NCBI RefSeq assembly: GCF_051014445.1
Contig: NC_135136.1
Span: 29,282,001-29,346,000 of the forward strand
Direction of reading: 5' to 3'
Source: Colletes latitarsis
Taxonomy: Eukaryota; Arthropoda; Insecta; Hymenoptera; Colletidae
DNA: 64,000 nt
Positions 46,453-59,130 of the stretch are shown piece by piece (positions within the stretch are counted from its first letter, which is position 1; each line of letters begins with the position of its first letter). The translations under genes were made by a program, and so were the position numbers. The notes under the pieces were generated by a model. The model was not told the origin of the DNA and searched no databases. It saw nothing but the letters and a program-made list of their open reading frames with translations.

Positions 46453-47595
46453 CAGGATGTTCGGCCACCCCTGGGAAAAATTTTAATGGGAAATTCTAGA
46501 GGACAAAATAATATGAAAATCAAGAATATCACTTTCCTGACTGAGGCTTCGTTAAAAAGTTATTAAAAAGTAAAAATTAAAAAATTTCAAATCATTCTGA
46601 AAAAATTATGTTTGATTGCGGAGATCAATTACAATCATTTTTGGTGAATATACATACCTCCGAAATTCTACCCATTTTCCAGAAAAAAATTCGAGTAGGT
46701 AGACAGATTTTTCGGTGAAATTAAAAAATTTCAAATCGTTCTAAAAAAATTATTTTCAGCTGCAGTAGTCAATCACAATCATTTTTCGTGAATAGATATA
46801 CCCGGAAATCCTACGCATTTTCGAGAAAAAAATTATTTACCCGAAAATCTAATGTAATGGTTCCCCGAAATTTTATGCGAATCTTTAAAACGTCATAACT
46901 TCTGAACGGATTGGACGATTTTAATGTTTAAAAAAGCAAACTACGCGTATTTTGGTGGAGAATATGTACAAATCGCAAAAATATTCGAAAAGTTGGTCCT
47001 TGACCTCGCAAAATGAGGAAAACCCCATAAAAATGGTCCAATTTTCAAACGTCCATAACTCCTACAATTGTGAATATATTTCAATGAAACTTTTTTCTGA
47101 AGTAGAGCTCATGGGTATCTACAAAAAAGTATTAGACAACTTTTCTGTAGGGCGTCAAACAAAATTATTAAAAATGAAAAACGAGTTTTTAAGAAAAATC
47201 GACAGGGGGTAGGTGCCTTTCTCGGCAAAAAAAAAAAATTTCGAATCGTTCTAAAAAAATTATTTCTAGGTTCTGACGTCAAATACAACCTTTTTTGGTG
47301 AATACACATACCCCCGAAATCCTACGCACTTTCGAGAAAAAAATTCAGGAAGGTGGACAAATTTTTCGGTGAAAAAAAAATTTGAAATCATTTTGGAAAA
47401 ATTATTTTCGGTAGCAGGGGTGAATTACAATCATTTTTGGTGAATAGACATACCCTCGAAATCTTGCGCATTTTCGAGAAAAAAAATTCAATACGGGCGG
47501 AATTTAATACGTTAATAACTTTTTAACGGAGCCTCCATCAACAAATTGGTATTCTTGATTTTCGTTTTATTTTGACCTCTAAAATTTCTCATTAA
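46453..47595 (+). mobile_element. Family A long-TIR element, copy 4, right end lost
   Basis: Starts CAGGATGTTCGGCCACCCC after TA (46451-46452). It runs through the family A interior in the same orientation and ends within the right arm (CTAAAATTTCTCATTAAT). The family D copy starts about 25 bp further on. It holds an 86-codon frame (46952-47212) that is paralleled in copies 1 and 3. Confidence 0.85.
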
Positions 47596-47618
47596 TACAT
47601 GCAATGATCCTCCATTAA

Positions 47619-48830
47619 TACTAAACCTAACACGATTGGTTAAATGACCGTTTTTTAAATTTTTGTTTAGGATTTCTAACATATAATCTTATTTTCGCAC
47701 CGTTTAACTTCACGACTCTTCTTATTCTTCTTATTCTTATTGTTTGTCATCTGACTGGTTGAATGACTTATATTTCTTCGTAAAGAATCAGACAAAATTT
47801 GGTATCAAATTCTGGTACCAAAGGTTAGCTTCTAATGTAAATAGGAAATTGAAAGCAAAGATAAAAGAAGAAAATCTTCAGTTTCCACTGTCTTAGAACA
47901 GTCTAACTACGCGTATTAAAAATAGTTAATTTTAGACGCGTGCACTTTCGAAACTATTAGTGTTTTCACCATAATTGAACCACTGTTAAATGCAACAAGA
48001 CCTCCTCGTTAAAATGGTTTCTGGTTTACGTCGATTCAATTATCCGTTTTGGAAATATCGTAATTTAAATGAAGACGTCATTTTTCAAATTCTATTATTT
48101 CTCTATCTGATAAAAGTCTATTAAAAGTAAGAAAACTTTAAATAAGTACAATTCTGAAACTACTCATGTTTTCTGCATAACTGGACCATCGATAGAAGCG
48201 GCAAAGCTTCTCCTTTGAAATGATTTTTGATTTATGTCAATCCGAATTTTCGTTTTCGAGCTATCGTAATTTAAATGAAGGGGTAATTTTTAAAGTTCAA
48301 CTATCTCTGTCTCCATCTAACGCGTCAGACCCCTCTCTCTCTTTCTCTCGCACGTGCGTCATGCCTGAGTGACGTAATGTCTACTATTTACTGTAAGGTC
48401 AATGACCTCGCGACGTAAACAATGAAAAGTAAACAAACGCTTCAAACCCGGAACCAGCTATCCTATCGACTTGAAACAAAAATCTTTATATCTCCAGAAC
48501 TAATTACGCTATCGACTTGAATAAACACTCACTGTAAAGGGCGTTTCATCCCCTATCCTATGAACGCAACATCTATTCTAATTTATGTTGCCTTCTATGT
48601 TTATTTTCATATTTATTTTGATGCTATATACCTAAAGAAGTTTCAGTGATTCCTATTGATTATACGACTAGCGTGCGATAAAACTGGATCACAAATTGGT
48701 TTTTTAATTGGAAATGAATTTAAAGTTGTATACAGGATGTCCGCGTAATTACTATGCCAGTACTTTTTCGTAAATAATTGTTTTCTCCGGAATTAACTAC
48801 GGTACACGACCGTTATCGAGGGAGGTATTA
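47619..48830. mobile_element. Family D piggyBac-like element, copy 2, right end lost
   Basis: Preceded by TTAA (47615-47618). Left end reads TACTAAACCTAACACG then TTAAATGACCG. The interior follows copy 1 (GTGCACTTTCGAAACTATTAG, TCGTAATTTAAATGAAG, ACTATCTCTGTC) up to the ATAATTGTTTTCTC word near 48785, after which homology to 18120-18407 is lost. Confidence 0.72.
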
Positions 48831-49570
48831 TTCCTGGAATTGCTGACTACTGTCTCTGTTAGGCTTGTTCACATTGCAGGCGAATGTGAGAAATACTGAG
48901 AATGAGAGTGATGCAGAATCTTAGAAATTGTTTCTTTTAGAAATTGCATGATTCTCGTATGGTGACTCAACTTTAAAATGGTTTATATAATGGTTTTGCC
49001 AAAGAAAAGGGAGGGAGTTATCAAACAAGAAGAGATTTACTATTTTTCATTAAATTCCATGATATGTTTGAAATATTGTTTTGATCTCAACTTAAAAGTT
49101 GTAGTACGAAACTCGGTACGAACATATGGGATGATCTAATATTTAACCAGATCCAAGGACTAAATTACCCAGTTTTGATCTAACAAGGGTACAATATAAC
49201 ATGATAATAGATCGAATATAGTTAACTCATTAGTGAAACGCATGAGAAATTCGATTTGGAGGAGGCACTAATAACACGTTGAATGTGAAATTCAATTCCC
49301 AAATCGCAGATTTCATGATTCAAAGCACTGAACATCCACTTAGAATATAATCAAAGGGCAGAGGATTTCTAATTGTATGTGAACGCATAATGTGACACTT
49401 TCTGAAATTAAGAAACATACCATTTTCACGTTATGTTATGTGGAATAGGTCCGTTCGCGCTTCCTTATAATTGCTAACCATTGATTTTTGTTATAAGTTT
49501 TAAGTTACATACTCCAAGTTTCTGTACTTGCTTTTAAGTGGCGGAGCAATGTATCCTGCCGACTAATTCA
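48831..49570. other. Spacer, nothing recognised
   Basis: AT-rich sequence without frames, repeats or motifs I can support. Confidence 0.5.
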
Positions 49571-49574
49571 TGAG

Positions 49575-49845
49575 TTGATCGTTGTGTATCGTTGCAAAGC
49601 TTCCACGCGTTCCTCGTCCAGCTGAGACGGTCGACCAGAACGCAACTCATCATTTATGGCAAAATTACCCTGCTGGATCCGTAAGAACCATTTATGTGCT
49701 GCTTTGTCAGCAACATAACCTTCTTCGTAGATGGCATAAATGTTTCAGGCAACCTTAACTACTTTGGAATCACGAGTAAATTCATTCGGTAGAACATGTC
49801 GAAAAAGTTCATTTTTGTTGGCCTGCAACTCCAAAGTTATTGACC
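49575..49845 (-). pseudogene. mariner transposase relic (N-terminal HTH), minus strand
   Basis: Read on the minus strand: FRHVLPNEFTRDSKVVKVA, a stop, then NIYAIYEEGYVADKAAHKWF, RIQQGNF and ELRSGRPSQLDEE, then LQRYTT. This is the standard mariner N-terminus (family pattern: A...I...YGE....R....WF..F..GDF...D..RSGRP). One stop interrupts it; the catalytic domain is absent. It differs in sequence from the HTH relic at 38196, so at least two mariner lineages left N-terminal pieces here. Confidence 0.82.
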
Positions 49846-49885
49846 ACAACTTCTTTTAAAATGTAGACGACTATAACATATAGAA

Positions 49886-50440
49886 TGTCCAAAAAGTTTG
49901 AAACCAAACTTATACTACGTGTCACTGATGTTATATAGATAAAACAAAGTTCGTATAAACTTATGTTCGAAAATGCTTTATTCAAAAGATATAAGCTTTT
50001 AAATTTATGAATTCTTGTGGCAGTTATAAGAGGTGTTCGAAAATTCCTCCCTCTACAAGAATACAGGCTTGCCATTCATCGAATTAATAATTGTCGACCT
50101 TTTTCAAATATTCCATCTGCATTGGAAATAATAATAAATGCATTTTGAATACATAAAATTGATCTGTTTCTATTGTATTTTTATAAACCAACTCTTTAGC
50201 GATAAATTTTGCATAAATAGAAGCTCGGAGACATTAGGTCAGGTAACCTGGGAGATCAACTGATTGATTTTATAACACGTAAATATTATTGAAAATTAAT
50301 AATACGTATACGATTCTATACAACGAATTGTAAATCTTTGAACGCGTATATCTTTTTAATAAAGCATTTTCGGACTTAAGTTTATATGAACTTTTTTCGC
50401 CTATTTGACCGCAGTAATACGTTTTATAAGTTTGAAACAA
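49886..50440. mobile_element. Foldback element with arms of about 130 bp
   Basis: Left arm: AAGTTTGAAACCAAACTTAT, GTTCGTATAAACTTATGTTC, AAAATGCTTTATTCAAAAGA. Right arm in reverse: GTTTCAAACTTATAAAACG, GTTCATATAAACTTAAGTCC, AAAATGCTTTATTAAAAAGA. A short central spacer; no transposase or clear target duplication. Confidence 0.76.
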
Positions 50441-51934
50441 AAACTGCATAGATTCGTCAGAAAAAATAAGAAAAACTGACGTATGCATGTACAATCACTA
50501 GTGCAATTTGTAGCAATATAAAAAAAAAAATACTAACAATTTGACGAATTGTGGATCTAACAATAACATTGACTGCATACGATCCAACTGTAATGCCCGA
50601 GAGTTTAACGATGGTGGTAGAGTTTAATTATAAAAAAATTCAAACAGCACGTTTAAAAGTCAGTAAACCTATCTGCAAAAGTTTTCGTTTGTATTTTTTG
50701 GACCTTTTCGTCGAATAAGATTCCAACAGTTATCTAAATAATTGCCTTCGTAATGGGAATCTCCCCCGTAACAAGATTCCCGTGTCCCCAGGAAGAACGT
50801 CAAAACGAATTTTCAGGTAATCGGGTCGCATTTCTTCCTCAAAGGACGACGCGACAACGTTTAAGCTACCTTGGAAATCGTGGACCAAGATGAAGCTCAC
50901 ACGACCTTATTACCCCCGCGAACCAAGCTCATTATTCCGTGGACCGCAAAGAGGGCAAAGGTAACTCTCGAGAACTCGTGGATATTTCTCGTGAACACGC
51001 ATCTACGGAGACGCATTAGTGACGCAGATATTAGGTAGAGATCAGTTGGGTGGACAAACTGTTAGGCGTATAATGCAATTTACAGTTATAGAGCATGGCA
51101 CTCGTCATGTAACTGCAGTGTCTACAAAATGTACGACCTAGTAACAAATCCTTCGAAAATGACAGCCGAGTCGTAAACGGCGGACAGATTCACCATTTTG
51201 AAATATTATATCAATACATAAATGTCAAAATATGTTGGTCAGTCGAAGCAATTTATTTGTTCGTCGACGATAACGGAATCATATAGCTTCGCTAACGTTT
51301 TCGACCTTGTATAGCCATCTGTAAGTATATACTGAAAAATTAATCCATTTTACAATATGTAACAGTTTTTTTATGAATGTTGATAAATTAAGAATTTTAA
51401 ACATAAAATCACGATGTTGCAAAGTTATTAGATTTCCTTTTTGTTCGTTTCTAGAACACAATCAAAGTTGATCTTTGAGCATGTACTACTTTTTGCTAAA
51501 ATGCAGCATCATCATTCATTATTGTTGATAAATAAAAAATTAAAAGAAACAATTTTTAAGAATATTTTTACTGGTGACACCAATATATTACATAATTTCT
51601 TTCGGATTTGGAACTTCAAAATAAAAGAATTTGACACAGATAAACTGGTATTTCATCCAGATTTTGGGAGTTGCTAACCCAGCAAATCTTGTCTCTAATT
51701 ATGTAATGTAAAATACATAATACAATTCTAAAGATGTGGTCGTGTTATCAGTAGCAGTTTGCAAAATCATTCATTATACTTGTTACTTTCAATTAGTCCA
51801 ACATTTAGTTTCATATAGACGATATTTCTAAAATCACCGTCTTAATTTGACTCTTTATTGTGTACGTGGGTGTTAAGTTTTCAATAAAATAATACAGAAT
51901 TGTTTGTTAAGTTTCCCCGAGAAGATATTCTGAA
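50441..51934. other. Spacer with a short GC-richer patch
   Basis: 50720-51200 is GC richer and unique; the rest is AT rich. Frames of 60-78 codons have no domain. Confidence 0.5.
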
Positions 51935-51938
51935 TATA

Positions 51939-52993
51939 CAGGGTGTTCGACCACCCCTAGGAAAAATTTTAATGGGAGATTCTGGAGGCCAAAATATGAC
52001 GCAAATCAAGAATATCAATTTCTTGATTGAGGCTACGTTGAAAAATTATTAAAAAGTTAAATTTAAAAATTTCAAATCATTCTGGAAAAATTATTTTTGG
52101 TTTCGGAGGTCAATTACAATCATTTTTGATGAGTAGACATACCCCCGAAATCCTACGAATTTTCGAGAAAAAAATTCCTTACCCGAACATCTAATGTGAG
52201 GCCAGAAATGCTTCCCTGAAATTTCATACGAATCTTTAAAATGTCATAACTTCTGAACGGATTGCAGGATTTTAATGTTTCAAAATGCAAACGACGCGTA
52301 TTTTAGTGAAGAATATGTGGAAATTCCAAAAATATTCGAAAAGTTGTTCCTTAACACCGTAAAGTTAGAAAAACCTCATAAAAATGGCCCAATATTCAAA
52401 CGTCCATAACTTCTACAATAGTGAACGTATCTCAATGAAACTTAGCATGGAAGTAGAGCTTATAGATACCTAAAAAAAAGTACTAAACAAAATTTCTGTA
52501 GGACGTCAAACAAATTTGTTAGAAACGAAAAACGAATTTTTAAGAAAAATCAACAGGGGGTAGGTGCAGAAATTTTTCGGCAAAATTAAACAATTTCAAA
52601 TCATTCTAAAAAAATTATTTTCGGTTGCGGGGGTCAATTATAATCATTTTTGGTGAATATACATACCCTAGAAATCCTACGCACTTTTGAGAAAAAAATT
52701 CGAGTAGATGCTGAAATTTCCGGCGAAATTAAAAAATTTCAAATCGTTCTAAAAAAATTATTTTTGGTTGCAGGGGTCAATTACAAACATTTTTGATGAA
52801 TACACATACCCCCGAAATTTTACGTACTTTTGAGAAAAAAAATGCTTTACCGAAAGTATACTGCGTGGCCGGAAATGTTTCTATAACTTTTTAACGAAGC
52901 CTCAATCAACAAATTAGTATCCTTGATTTTTATCTTATTTTGGCCTCTAGAATCTCCCTTTAAAACTTTTCCCAGGAGTGGACGAACACCTTG
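51939..52993 (+). mobile_element. Family A long-TIR element, copy 5
   Basis: TA flanks on both sides. Starts CAGGGTGTTCGACCACCCC and ends GAGTGGACGAACACCTTG. The arms are alignable for about 115 bp. Interior as in the other copies, with CATAACTTCTGAACGG at 52244 and CATAACTTCTACAAT at 52404. Confidence 0.88.
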
Positions 52994-52995
52994 TA

Positions 52996-54310
52996 TATTG
53001 TATAGTCAGCTCGTTGTGTGCAAAAATATCTGAAAGGAGAAATTTAATCACGGACGATTAGGAAATATGCATTGGTTTGCGTACGTTTCCAAACTATTTT
53101 TGTTGACTCGTCAATAAAACTTCTATCTAACAAATCCTAGCTTAGAATTAAACGCAGATTTTAGACTTCTTTGGTTAAACAATACTAACAAAACAACACA
53201 AGGATTTGGAAATACTGAACTCTCTATTAACCGACCTTTTAGAGTTTTACTTTCGTCTTACTTTTTACGTTTCTTTAAAAAATATTCACAAAATTTGTTA
53301 CTAAATATACATTGCATAATCTAAACTATGTACGTTTACATAAAAATAATATTATCATCGTTTAAAAAAGAATTAGGATACGATACTGTTATAACCTATC
53401 TATGAAAGAACATCCCCCACGTGAGCAACCCTCGCCCATATCAGATCGGATAATCGAGGGCTGCTATATGTGCATCAAAAATCTGTAAAAAAATCTCGGA
53501 AACATATTTACGGTACCCATTAAATTTTAAACACAATTTCATTTAAAAGAATTAAACAAGACGGTTCATTTCCTAGTTCTTAACTTCTTCTTTGCGAGGA
53601 CAATAATAAAATCCATAAACGACGTTCAGATTTTGCGAATAAAAGATTAGTTTTCCATCGCAATTGCGTATCGTAACCATTAATCGCGTTTATTAAAGCG
53701 GCTTAGCGTCAAACGTTTTATCGCAAAATTGCGGACAAAAGCGCACCTGCTTCGACAGTTAACACCATCGACATCTTACACACCGTATACATCGTCCCTC
53801 TAATTGCGTTCTCGAGTTCCTGGCACGACTTCCCCACGATATAGCGCGTTGCTAGAACTTGTTTGCTCTCGGTACGCAGAAGGGTTACAGACAGGTACGT
53901 TAATTTGCCAACAATAAATGTAGCACGCGTTCCCAAATGGTTTTTCCCCGTACTCGGTATCGCTTTCCGATCGACTAGATAAACATTTGCACCGTTAGAC
54001 GATCTCGAAGGTCCAGCAACTATTCATCTTCGCTGCGGAAGCGATAAATTTCCAAACAATATGTGCAACGTGTCACACTTGACAATACAGAAAACAATTT
54101 AAATTCTCCACCTTGTAACAGACACTTGTTTATATTCATCGAATCGGAATAACGATACTTGACTAATCTTACGCTTTTGTTCAAAATAATCAAAGATCCT
54201 ATTTTGGAATTCATCATTTCATACATGGCACGTCTCGGTTTATAGTTCTATTAATCAATTAACGTGACACGAAAGTGGTTAACACACGCATGGTTATCGT
54301 TAATATGGTT
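52996..54310. other. AT-rich spacer and small CpG-rich patch
   Basis: 53000-53580 is AT rich. 53580-54020 is GC richer, unique, with a 72-codon minus frame lacking a domain. Confidence 0.5.
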
Positions 54311-54815
54311 ACCAGAATCGCTGGGTCTTTTTAGACCCATATCTTACATTTTGTAATACTTATATAGTTAGACTTTCAACCTATAATAATGTAGAATATT
54401 TGTTTTACCAACTTGTTAAAATCTTTAATCTTTTCAAATTTTATTAATAGAATGCATACTTTATCAGACTTCTGATGTCAAGTTTCACAATCATGAGACT
54501 ACTCACTCGTCATCAAGCCTCACATATTAAAATCAATATATTTTTACATTCACGAGGTATTTGTAAAACAAATCTTTTCTTTTTCGTGGCCATTCGTTAC
54601 ACAAACAAATTTAAACAAAATTGAATAATTTGCAAAATTATTCGAAATTAAATCGTACGTCAAGGGGTTAAAATACCGATAAAATATAACAGTCAGAGAG
54701 TGCATAATGAATACCAGGAAGACTGATGTTTCAAAAACATAGGGGAACAGAATGAATGAAAAATACGTGTCATCCGGGTCCGAAAAGACCCACCCACCGT
54801 CGTGCCAGCGTTAAC
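54310..54815. repeat. Inverted-repeat element, degraded (GGGTC...GACCC ends)
   Basis: CGCTGGGTCTTTTTAGACCC (54320) faces GGGTCCGAAAAGACCCACCC (54777); each also folds on itself. A TTAAC lies at 54812 and at 54280. The interior (54580-54670) matches 3345-3450. Probably a decayed piggyBac-like MITE. Confidence 0.5.
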
Positions 54816-54896
54816 AGTGAAATAACCATTGCCAAAAATTCTGATCATTAAATCTGAATTCCATCCAGTCTCTCTGGAATAGACATCGGAATCTTC

Positions 54897-55016
54897 TGTA
54901 TCGAGTGTTACGAGCCCCAGGTGACCTGTATCGGATCGCGCGTATCCGGGGTCGACTGTGTCGCGTCCAACGAGTCCAAAGTCATACGTATCTAGTCCCA
55001 TGGGATCTCGTGTCAG
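54897..55016 (-). repeat. Degenerate 30-bp minisatellite
   Basis: Four units start at 54897, 54927, 54957 and 54987 with TGTATCGAG, TGTATCGGA, TGTGTCGCG and CGTATCTAG. The period is exactly 30, so a minus-strand frame (54693-55142) reads as a diverged 10-residue repeat (LDTYDFGLVG, RDTVDPGYAR, SDTGHLGLVT, LDTEDSDVYS). The frame is open for 149 codons but I recognise no family. Confidence 0.7.
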
Positions 55017-55019
55017 CTT

Positions 55020-57170
55020 CTGATCGTTGAAAACATATAACAAGAACGATAGAATTTTAAAAATGCGTTGTACAACACAACGTGGCAGCGTTATAAAAGA
55101 TCCGCTTCTTTGGTTTGTTCCTGGAAAACGTTCCAAGTACACGTTGCAAGTATGCGCGTCGACGCCATGGATAATACTACTCGAATCGGCGAGTATCGAT
55201 ACACGGGTCGTTCGATCGTTGCTACGGTCGAATATTCAAAAGCGTGCGTTCACGGTCGTAAAGGGGCACACGGTATCCGCAAACGCCCACGAGAGTCTGT
55301 TTCAGAGCATTATTAATATACATATATATATCATGGAAACGCGCATAAGTACCTGCACTTAATTACTTACTGCCAGAACTGCCAGCTACCGCGTCATGAC
55401 CGGAATGAGCGATAGTTTTAAGCTGCCTCGCCGGTTGTCTTTCGTTCGATCTCATCAAACGAACGGCACGAAGAAAATAACTACGCGACGATGCCTTCCA
55501 TGTAACGAGTTTCGAAAAGAAAGAAAAAGCCCCCGGGTGCAACGAGGCGAAGGCCCACGCTATTATTTTTATATCGTGTATCTGTCAAAACGACAACCCA
55601 CTGACACGCGTACCTTGGCGCGCAACAAAGAACTTAAATGTTCAGGCGAGGTTACATTCGAACGCTAATTGTTTCCTCGATGAACCACGGATCTCTTAAT
55701 AACGAGTTCGAAAAGCCGGGAAAGTTCGCGGGTCTAGAGACTTTTGCAGTGCTAACGAATCGTATTGAATAGATTTTTATTATTTCTATTACCATTAAAC
55801 ACGTTTGCTATGCACCTATGAAGCAAACACGTGTGTGCATATGAAAATGAAATGTAGATTGGTTTATATTGAAAATCGTCCAACGCCGTATTTTTTTTCT
55901 AGTTTTGTTTATAGGATATTTTTTTATAAACAGGTAACTTTTACCCACCAATTCTCTTTGCAGCAGGAATAATATTTTTTATTTTTAATTCGGTATTAGG
56001 TTTTATATTAAACTTGCTTTCATTTGCAAAAAGCACACTTTTCTGCAAGGAAAAATCCATGCATTTCCGTGCACTTTTCTTTGAGTCTTACTTTATTTAG
56101 CGTAAAACATACTTTTCGTCATATTCGTTTAAGATTTTCTTATCACTTTCTTTGTTTTGTTATACGATTCCCATCTTTATGTCTTTTTAGAATATATTGC
56201 ACTGTATTTTATCTACCATTTATTTCGTAACGTTCTGTGCAGAATTCCCAATTATAAAATACACTGATCTGAGAAAATAAGTTTCCCAAATGAACTTCTT
56301 AAAATACATATAATTAGAGGGTTTAGTGATGGGGAGGATGTATGAAATTACTTAGTATCTACGAAAATTGGAAGTTGAATCTTGAAATATACTGTGATTC
56401 AGGATAGACAACATATATCTGACTAGCCTCCAACATAATTAAAAATTAACTTCTTAAAATATAATTAGAGTTTATAAAATATAAACTATAATTATTTTTT
56501 ACATAGGGTCATTAAATAAAATATGTAGTATACTTCTTTACAGGTTATAACAATTACATGCTTATATAAAATATTCTATGAACAAAATTAGAAAAATGTT
56601 GCTGCTGGACGATTTTCAGTGTGAACCACTGTATGTATGAATGGGGAGGTTCAACTAGAAATGCTGTTTTACAATCTAATCTTAGATACGTTATTGAAAT
56701 AAAAAATATATAAATATAAATTTGGGTACAGGTTTCCTCGTTTATAAGTTTCTTCACTCAAAAAGTCCTATTTTTTTAATTTATTCCTCTCCAATTTAAC
56801 AGATTCTGCCTAAATTCTCTTGAGCCCTCTAATTTATGTATTACCATTTTGTTATTTTTAAAATCCTACATCAGACAATAGACAGCTTAGATTTATGTAA
56901 TATTCCATTCTTTAAATTTTATTTCAGAACCCTGCTCGTCGAAAGTCCCGTGCACAATTCACCCATATTCTTCGCTGATATATTCCCAACCGCCATATTT
57001 GTTTTTAAAGAAAAATTGAAAATAAATATTGCGACTGCTATTCGTACGCGTCTTAGTCTCTGTTAAAAGATTTTGACTGAAATAAATGTTTTTGTCACCT
57101 AGAAATAAATTCCCCCAAAAAGGGAGTTATTTCTTAATACAGGTGATATAACGCCTTAAGGAAACCCTTA
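55020..57170. other. CpG-rich island then AT-rich spacer
   Basis: 55060-55740 is CpG rich with overlapping frames (82-111 codons) and no domain. 55760-57170 is AT rich, with a small repeat of CTTAAAATA..ATAATTAGAG at 56297 and 56455. Confidence 0.5.
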
Positions 57171-57171
57171 G

Positions 57172-57453
57172 GTTAATTAATTCTACAAAAGAGTTATTAG
57201 AAATTGCTTTCGTTCTGAAAATATCACGAAGATTTTCATTGTAAATTCCATGTACATAGTCAACTATCAGTACCGTTACTCTATATTTTAACACGTTGAC
57301 TGCCAAACTTCAGTTAATTAATTCTACAAAAGAGTTATTAGAAATTACTTTCGTTCTGAAAATATCACGAAGATTTTCATCGTAAATTCCATGTACATAG
57401 TCAACTACCAGTACCGTTACTCTATATTTTAACACGTTGACTGCCAAACCAAA
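57172..57453. repeat. 141-bp tandem duplication
   Basis: TTAATTAATTCTACAAAAGA begins at 57173 and again 141 bases later. Both units end TTTTAACACGTTGACTGCC, with only a handful of differences. Confidence 0.9.
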
Positions 57454-57655
57454 CAATTTTTAGGAGGCCAAAGCTTTGATTTTAGACAATTGTAAACTAC
57501 ATAAATTAAAATTTATCTTAGTACTTACTTTCGTAACCTCGCTTAAATTCACGAATCCTTTTCAAATTTATTTCATTTAATATTTCAGCTTGAGAATTAA
57601 CTGTTTTCGTTCCATAGGGAAAAGTCTATGTACGAACGACACGGCAGTAAAAGTG
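57433..57655. mobile_element. piggyBac-like MITE, 223 bp
   Basis: TTAA flanks (57429-57432 and 57656-57659). Ends CACGTTGACTGCC and GGCAGTAAAAGTG face each other with two mismatches. The left end also appears at 57288 as part of the 141-bp duplication. No coding capacity. Confidence 0.75.
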
Positions 57656-57659
57656 TTAA

Positions 57660-58664
57660 TCGATATGTGGTAGCGCACGGCAATACCTATAAAAATAAAT
57701 CAGGGTCTGTTATAAAGAAATTTGGCACGTCATATGGGGGTCATGTGCACGAGAGGGTTAACGGAACGTGTCATCGGTGTACCGAAAATAGACGCGCATT
57801 TATGCTTTCATTGCTCTGAACGAGTAATCGCCGACTCGCAGCTTCAGCCCCCTGGCTACATGAATAACGGCTTTCTACTGATCGCAGAAGATTCGCCCAC
57901 ACCGGCCTTTGAATCAATTATGTACGATTTATATTTATGTGCGTCGAAGAGGAAGAGAAGTGGACAGAGGTCGGGGGACGAGAAGTTGGGAGGTAACAAG
58001 GGTACGCGCACGAGAAACAGAAGGGGGAGGATAGAGGTAGAAGGGGACAGAAATGAAGTGAGATAGGTGGAACGGGGAACGCGGGAAAAAGACGGGGTGC
58101 AAGAAAGAAAAGGTACGTTGCACGCGAGCTCGTTTGCAGAGGTACCATCTCGACGGGAATAAATCAAGGCTGCACCCAGATTTCAAAGCGTAAGATTACA
58201 AAAATTAATCGACCTGACGTTCAGCGCGATAAAAAGCGTCCCCTGGTCTTCTTTTTTTCTTTCGTAAAGGCATCCGGAGGAATAACCGCGTGCCGGTTTC
58301 GTCCGCAGATACGTGCATCAGGTACCGAGGCTCGTGGGGTTTATATCAATTACACCGATCGTGCCCATAAAATTTCGATGAACAAGACCAGGACGTCGTT
58401 AATTACGCCGCGCGATCCGTAAACCTCCAAATAAGCTCGAAACCGGAGATAGTAATCGCAGGAACTTCGATAATCTGTTCGATTAAGAGGAAGAGGAGAA
58501 ACGTGGCCCGCGAGGCAAACCTTATCCTACCAGATCGAACGGAATCGCTGTCGGAACACTTTCGTGCTCCGTTCAATACCTCCATTTTCATCGGAATCGA
58601 TCAACGATCGATTGTTACTGATGGATCAAATTCTGGCGTCAATTGGTGTATCCATTACCTACAT
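57660..58664. other. CpG-rich island, no recognised gene
   Basis: Unique, CpG rich, with a purine-rich run at 57945-58120. Frames up to 114 codons on both strands follow from that composition and show no domain. Confidence 0.5.
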
Positions 58665-59120
58665 CAGTGTTTCTCAAACTTATCTTGAGTGATCATTTGT
58701 ACAAAGCGGATAACTCTGTGACTCCACTAGCCCCTTCACCACGTAAGTACTATACAGAGATGACTTGTTGGCTAGGCACGCCGATTGGCCGTATAGTAAT
58801 AGCGACGCCTGCTCTCACACGCATTGTCATTATTGGCTGAGACACTCACAACTACAATTCTATCGCGTGACAACAAACGCGAACGAAACGTATAGCGACA
58901 GAGTAGGATAGAACGAGACTGAGAGGCATTGGCGTAACCGTACGCTCAAAATACTAGCCATAAATAGAACAAAAATGTATCTCTCGAGGTTATGGAGACT
59001 CTGCTACTATGTAACGTGACGTCAAAGCAAGCCTCTGTAGCGGGAATAAGGCGGCGCGAAGATCTTCTCTCCTTGCCCTTGCCCCGTTTAGTTTGTAAGT
59101 ACCTAGCCAACAAGTCATCA
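58665..59120. repeat. hAT-like end and separated inverted repeat
   Basis: CAGTGTTTCTCAAACTTAT at 58665 resembles hAT terminal repeats (CAG.G.TTCTCAA). ATGACTTGTTGGCTAGG (58759) faces CCTAGCCAACAAGTCAT (59102), a perfect 17-bp inverted repeat 340 bp apart. No matching right hAT end was found. Confidence 0.5.
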
Positions 59121-59130
59121 CTGGATAGTA

